Both the position numbers and the translations under genes were made by a program. From JBBQSN01 sp038213835 (GTDB taxonomy: Bacteria; Actinomycetota; Actinomycetes; Actinomycetales; CAWJMD01), in assembly GCA_038213835.1 (NCBI GenBank), contig JBBQSN010000030.1, positions 1-25,000 on the forward strand: a stretch of 25,000 nucleotides of DNA, written 5' to 3'. This document shows positions 20,774-25,000 of this stretch, in pieces. The notes under the pieces are model-generated. The model was not told the origin of the DNA. It was given only the letters and a program-made list of their open reading frames with translations, and ran no database searches. Each line of letters begins with the position of its first letter. Position 1 is the stretch's first letter.

Positions 20774-23700
20774 TCACGGGAGGGCCACCTGCAGAGCGAT
20801 CCAGACCCCCCGCTGGACGAGGGCACCCCGCCCGGGCCGACGCTGTTCGGCACGACCGAGCCGGACGCCGAGCAGATCGCCGTCGGTGGGGGCCGCGGGA
20901 CCGAGGACCAGCCCCACCCCGGGGCGCCGGAGCCGGACGGCGAGCCCTGCGAACCGGGTCAGCAGCTCGGGGGTGGAACCGGCGGCCGCGACCGCCTCGG
21001 CGGGGCCGCCGGCAGCATCGAGGTCGGTGAGCAGCCGTGACAGCACGGGCTCGACGGCCGTGCCGTCGAGGGTCTCGACGTCGTCCAGGAGCACGAGGGC
21101 GGGGGTGCCGGTGGCGCGGGCGGCGGCGAGCGCGTCGTCGAGGCCACAGGCGTCGTCCGGACGCACCACGGTGGCCCCGGTGAGCTCCTCGAGCGGGGAG
21201 CGGCGACCCGCGACGACCACGACCGGGCGGCCGGCCGTCCGGGCACCGTGCGCCAGCGCCAGCAGCGCGGTGGAACGGCCCGACCCCGGGTGCCCGCCGA
21301 CGAGCAGCACCGGGCCCTGGCGCGCGGGCTCCCAGCCCTGCGGCGTGACCTGCGGGCCGCCCACCCCCAGGGGCAGCCAGGTCGGCGCCGACCGGCCGTC
21401 CGGGATCCGGAGCCGCACGTCGTCCAGGGTGACCTCGCCCGGCATCGCCGGGACGGCGGGTGGGCCGCCGCCGGTGCTCCCGGTCTCCTCGGCCCGGGTG
21501 CCGGCCCGGTCGCCCAGCGCCACCAGCGCCGCCGCCTGGGCGCTGCCGGAGACGTCGTCGGCAAGCACGGCCACCTGCGCCGAGAGCACGGTGTCGTCGT
21601 CGACGAGCAGGGCGCGTCCGGCCGGCCAGGTGCCGGGGACCGCGCGGCTCGGGACGCCGGCCATCACGGCGTCGCCGGCGTCGGCGGTGCGCAGCACCAC
21701 CCGGCGGGACAGGACGGCGCCCACCTGGCCGGAGGTCGCCGCTCGGCCTCCGGTCAGCACGGTGAGGACGCCGACCGCCGGCCCCTGGCGCAGCAGGTGC
21801 AGCAGGCCGTCGGCCACGCGCAGGGCGCCGGCCTGCTCGGCCGCCTGCTGCAGGCTCTCCCAACCGTCGACAACGAGCAGCACCCAGGGCAACCCGAGCT
21901 CACCCCGCTCGGTCGCGCCGCGGCGCTGCTCGGCGAGGTCGGACGCGTGCTCGGCGGCCAGCAGCCCCTGCCGGCTCGCGACCTGCTCGGTCAGCAGGTC
22001 GAGCAGCCGCAGGGTGCGCTCGGTGTCGTCCCGGGCCACCACGGCGCCGACGTGCGGCAGGGTCGCGGCCGCGGAGAGCGCGCCACCGCCGTCCAGCACG
22101 TAGGCCCAGGCGTCATCGGGGGAGCAGGTGGCGGCGAGGGAGGCCAGCAGCGCACGGACCAGGGTGGTGCGCCCGCTGCGCGTGCCGCCCACCACGGCCA
22201 GCGGACCGTCGGCCAGCAGGTCCCAGGCCGCCGTGCCGCGGCGCTGTCGCGCCGGCTCGTCGAGCAGTCCGAACGGCAGCACGAGGCCACCGTCGACAGC
22301 GGGCACGCGGCGAGCTGGGGGGAGGTCGGCGAGGCGGACGACGGCCGGAAGCGGTGGCAGCCACGGGCTGGCGGGGACCGAGATCCCGGCCTGCTCGCCG
22401 GCTCGCGCGATCGCTGCCACCAGGTCGGCGAGGTCGGTACGCTCCTCGTCGCCGCCGGCGGAGGTCGGGGGCGCGGGCAGCGGGTCGCCGAGCGAGGCCC
22501 AGCGCAGCGGCTGCACCGCGGGAGCGGCCGGCCCGGAGCGGGCCGGGCCCGCGACCCGCGCGGTCTGCAGCTCGACCGGTGCGTCCGAGCCGCGGCGCAG
22601 CAGCGCCCGTCCCGGCGCCGTGACGGGCAGGTGGGCGGCCTGCGGGGTGTCGACCACGTCGACCGAGTCGGCGGGTTCCTGCACCCGCAGGGCGATCCGC
22701 AGGTTGGTGTTGGCCTTGATCTCGGCGCTGACCACTCCGGACGGGCGCTGGGTGGCGAGCACCAGGTGCAGACCGAGGGAGCGCCCCACGGCGGCGAGCC
22801 GCACCAGGCCGGCGACGAAGGCGGGGAGCTCCTCGGCCAGCACCCGGAACTCGTCGACGACGAGCACGAGGCGCGGCAGCGGCGGCAGCTGCGACCCGGG
22901 GGCCTCGCGCAGGGCGACGTAGGCGTCCAGGTCGCTCGCGCCGGCCGCGGCGAGCACGCGCTCGCGGCGGGTCACCTCCGCGCCGAGCGAGTCCAGCGCG
23001 CGGCCGGTCAGCGCGCCGTCCAGGTCGGTCACCAGGCCGACCGTATGGGGCAGCCCCGTGCACTGCGCGAACGCTGAACCGCCCTTGTAGTCGATCAGGA
23101 CGAAGACCATCTCGTCCGGCCGGTTCGCCAGCGCGAGGCCGGCCACCAGGGTCTGGAGCAGCTCGCTCTTGCCCGAGCCGGTCGTGCCGGCGACCAGGGC
23201 GTGCGGGCCGTCGCGCCGCAGGTCGATCGTGACGGTGCCCCCGGCGCCTGCGCCGAGGGCGGTCGTGGTGCTGCGGGGGGTGGCGGCCCAGCGGTCGAGC
23301 ACCGGTCCCGGGGACGGCTGGGCGAGGTCGAGCAGGTCCAGCAGCCGCACCTGGTCGGGCAGGCCGCTGCCGGCCAGGGGCGTGGCGTCGCGCAGCGGCG
23401 CGAGCCCGCGGGCCAGCCGGTGCGCCCAGCGCTCGGAGACGAGGTCGGCCACGACGTCCTCGACCGCCGACGTGCTGGTGCTGGCGACCCGCAGCCGGGT
23501 GGCGACCTCGCCGCTCACCAGCACGGTGCCGCGGCACTCGACCGGGAGCTGGGCGGGATCGGTGTCCAGGCAGATCGCCGTGATCCCCACGGACGGGCCG
23601 AGGTCGAGCAGCCGGGAGACCCCCGGCAGCGTGCGCAGCCGCTGCGCGCCGTCGAGCAGCATCACCATGTGCCGACCCTCGAACCGGCGGCGCTCGCCGG

Positions 23701-25000
23701 TGCCGCGGCGCGCCTGCTCCAGCCGGGCGTCGAGCAGCGCGACCAGCTCGCCGACGCGGCGGCGGCGCTGGTCGTCATCGACCCCGACCAGGGCGGCGAC
23801 GCCGTCCCCCAGGCCGTCGGCCGGACGGGTGTGGGGCAACCAGGCGGTCCACGCCCAGTCACCCCCGGTGGTGGGCATGCCGGTGCCAGGGGGTCCGGCG
23901 AGGTCGGCCGCGAGGACGACGAGGCCCACGTGCCGGGGCGAGTGCAGGGTGGACAGCTGACCGAGGAGGGAGCGGGTCAGCGCCAGCACGCGGGGGCGGT
24001 GGCCGGCCAGACCCACGACGCCGAGGTCGGCGAGGGGCAGGATCACCGGGACGTCGTCGATGAGCGGGTGGTCCGGGCCGGCGGCACCCCCAGCAGGGGT
24101 TGCCCCGGACGGTGGGAGGACGGTGATGCGCGACGGCAGCGTCGCAGTGCCCACGCGCAGCTGCAGGAAGTCGTGGTCGGTGGTGTCACGCTCCCAGATC
24201 CGTTGCAGCACACCAGTGGCGATCCGCAGCAGCTCTGCGGCGTCGGGGGCGCCGGCGCGGCGGCGCAGGCCCTCGACGACCACGGCGTCGAGGAGCTGCT
24301 GGTCGAGCCGGGCCCGCTCCTCGTCGTAGGCGCGGGTGGCCGCGACGTGGTCCTTGCGTCCGCCGAGGTGGTCGCTGACCAGGTTGCCCAGGAGCATGAG
24401 CGGTGAGAGCAGCCCGAACAGCAGGAAGTACCAGGACTGCAGCACCAGGGCGAGCGGCACGGCCAGCACCAGCGGGACCAGCATCGCGATCAGGGGCACC
24501 CGGACGGCTCGACGCGGTGCCGGCGGCGTGGGGAGCTGCAGGGTGACGGCCTGCACCGGCGGGACGATCCGTGGCGAGCGGTTCACCTGGACCAGGCCCT
24601 CGAGGACCTCGGCGGCCGCCTGCTCGGCCCGCGGCACCCGCAGCGTGAGGGTGGACGACCCGAGGACCACCCGGGAGCGCTCCGTGACCGGCACCGGCTG
24701 CTCGCCGAGGCGGTGGCCGTCGACGAAGGTGCCGTTGGTGGACCCGATGTCGCGCACCGTGATGCCGGACGGGGTCACGGCGAGCTCGGCGTGCACGCGG
24801 GAGACGTCGGGGTCGTCGACGGTGAGCACGGCCTCGCCGGCGCGCCCGATGCGGTGCTGCCCGGGCGTGAGCCGGTGGACCAGCCCGGCGTCGGGACCGC
24901 CCACGGTGTGCAGCTCGAGGAAGCCGCCGATGGTGCCGGCCGCCCGCCCGGCCGGACCGCCCGCGCGCCCGACGCTGAGCAGGGCGCCCTCCAGCAGGGC
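20774..25000 (-). CDS. FHA-FtsK/SpoIIIE ATPase, EccC-like type VII secretion motor (5' end outside window)
   Basis: About 1408 C-terminal residues are visible; the frame stays open to the right edge, so GTG 24904 is not the true start. Counting from the edge: FHA domain ~33-125 (HRIGRAGE, DPDVSRVHAEL, IGSTNGTFVDG), two membrane helices ~167-207, then three FtsK/EccC ATPase modules. Module 1 has Walker A GTTGSGKSE (~605), DYKGGSAF and Walker B LVLVVDE. Module 2 has GGTRSGRTT (~940) and VLLVVDGW. Module 3 has GGHPGSGRST (~1237) and LVLLDDVE. Lys is replaced by Arg in the last two P-loops and module 2 lacks the Walker B Glu, so only module 1 looks fully catalytic. It anchors in the inner membrane and would drive export of WXG100-type substrates. 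It stands upstream of rsbW-sigF with 82 bp between. Confidence 0.93.
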   Translation of the reverse strand, partial: ALLEGALLSVGRAGGPAGRAAGTIGGFLELHTVGGPDAGLVHRLTPGQHRIGRAGEAVLTVDDPDVSRVHAELAVTPSGITVRDIGSTNGTFVDGHRLGEQPVPVTERSRVVLGSSTLTLRVPRAEQAAAEVLEGLVQVNRSPRIVPPVQAVTLQLPTPPAPRRAVRVPLIAMLVPLVLAVPLALVLQSWYFLLFGLLSPLMLLGNLVSDHLGGRKDHVAATRAYDEERARLDQQLLDAVVVEGLRRRAGAPDAAELLRIATGVLQRIWERDTTDHDFLQLRVGTATLPSRITVLPPSGATPAGGAAGPDHPLIDDVPVILPLADLGVVGLAGHRPRVLALTRSLLGQLSTLHSPRHVGLVVLAADLAGPPGTGMPTTGGDWAWTAWLPHTRPADGLGDGVAALVGVDDDQRRRRVGELVALLDARLEQARRGTGERRRFEGRHMVMLLDGAQRLRTLPGVSRLLDLGPSVGITAICLDTDPAQLPVECRGTVLVSGEVATRLRVASTSTSAVEDVVADLVSERWAHRLARGLAPLRDATPLAGSGLPDQVRLLDLLDLAQPSPGPVLDRWAATPRSTTTALGAGAGGTVTIDLRRDGPHALVAGTTGSGKSELLQTLVAGLALANRPDEMVFVLIDYKGGSAFAQCTGLPHTVGLVTDLDGALTGRALDSLGAEVTRRERVLAAAGASDLDAYVALREAPGSQLPPLPRLVLVVDEFRVLAEELPAFVAGLVRLAAVGRSLGLHLVLATQRPSGVVSAEIKANTNLRIALRVQEPADSVDVVDTPQAAHLPVTAPGRALLRRGSDAPVELQTARVAGPARSGPAAPAVQPLRWASLGDPLPAPPTSAGGDEERTDLADLVAAIARAGEQAGISVPASPWLPPLPAVVRLADLPPARRVPAVDGGLVLPFGLLDEPARQRRGTAAWDLLADGPLAVVGGTRSGRTTLVRALLASLAATCSPDDAWAYVLDGGGALSAAATLPHVGAVVARDDTERTLRLLDLLTEQVASRQGLLAAEHASDLAEQRRGATERGELGLPWVLLVVDGWESLQQAAEQAGALRVADGLLHLLRQGPAVGVLTVLTGGRAATSGQVGAVLSRRVVLRTADAGDAVMAGVPSRAVPGTWPAGRALLVDDDTVLSAQVAVLADDVSGSAQAAALVALGDRAGTRAEETGSTGGGPPAVPAMPGEVTLDDVRLRIPDGRSAPTWLPLGVGGPQVTPQGWEPARQGPVLLVGGHPGSGRSTALLALAHGARTAGRPVVVVAGRRSPLEELTGATVVRPDDACGLDDALAAARATGTPALVLLDDVETLDGTAVEPVLSRLLTDLDAAGGPAEAVAAAGSTPELLTRFAGLAVRLRRPGVGLVLGPAAPTDGDLLGVRLGRAEQRRPGRGALVQRGVWIALQVALP

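Noticed and set aside
21248..23077. A 609-codon open frame on the plus strand
   Set aside because: It is antisense to the EccC-like gene, Arg/Gly/Gln-rich, with no recognisable motif. The same holds for the long plus-strand frame at 20193-22103.
24902..24904. GTG 24904 as the start of the EccC-like gene
   Set aside because: The frame is open for 32 further codons to the window edge, and residues such as GGFLELHTVGGPDAG read as a continuous FHA lead-in, so the gene is partial.

Overview
The window comes from a chromosome of very high G+C content, clearly above 70% by eye, with strongly GC-biased third codon positions. It is actinobacterial. The markers are a WhiB1-type iron-sulfur regulator, a PdtaS-like kinase, a UsfX/RsbW-SigF pair, an FHA-FtsK (EccC-like) type VII secretion ATPase, the giant NAD-glutamate dehydrogenase, a DUF2505 protein and a DUF222/HNH protein. 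Many starts are GTG, and several genes appear to be leaderless. The order within Actinobacteria cannot be fixed from this window. I saw no tRNA, rRNA, CRISPR array, phage gene or insertion sequence.

Layout. 1-1333: the tail of a DUF222/HNH nuclease and a frameshifted lipoprotein remnant. 1337-5140: two regulator/effector pairs. A MerR regulator faces away from a thioredoxin-reductase-like flavoenzyme across a 24-bp perfect palindrome placed in a 19-bp promoter spacer. A TetR regulator faces away from an ABC exporter across a GGAACA/TGTTCC operator. 5181-5583: a collapsed family 1 beta-glucosidase gene in which N- and C-terminal ends survive and the catalytic core is gone. 5639-8660: pruA and a GlcD-like FAD dehydrogenase, probably one transcript. 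8689-10181: a DUF2505 gene, then two small genes resembling type VII secretion substrates or partners, joined by a tandem repeat of overlapping start/stop codons. 10285-16906: tryptophan 2,3-dioxygenase, TerD and the 1654-residue NAD-glutamate dehydrogenase. 16945-18747: pdtaS and whiB1, convergent around a hairpin terminator. 19069-20691: a small membrane protein, then rsbW-sigF. 20774-25000: the EccC-like ATPase, running off the right edge.

How the genes fit together. pruA makes glutamate, glutamate dehydrogenase deaminates it to 2-oxoglutarate, and tryptophan dioxygenase opens tryptophan breakdown, so the middle of the window leans towards amino acid catabolism. The right third is regulatory: PdtaS, WhiB1 with a CRP-like box, and SigF with its anti-sigma factor. 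The WXG-like pair and the EccC-like ATPase suggest a type VII-like secretion route whose parts are split across the region.

The most interesting features are the MerR/flavoenzyme pair (CX7C spacing as in the CueR copper site, plus an unusually clear MerR-type promoter), the chain of MSGEG mini-ORFs between the two secretion-like genes, the leaderless five-codon ORF coupled to a membrane protein, and the two decayed genes near the left end.
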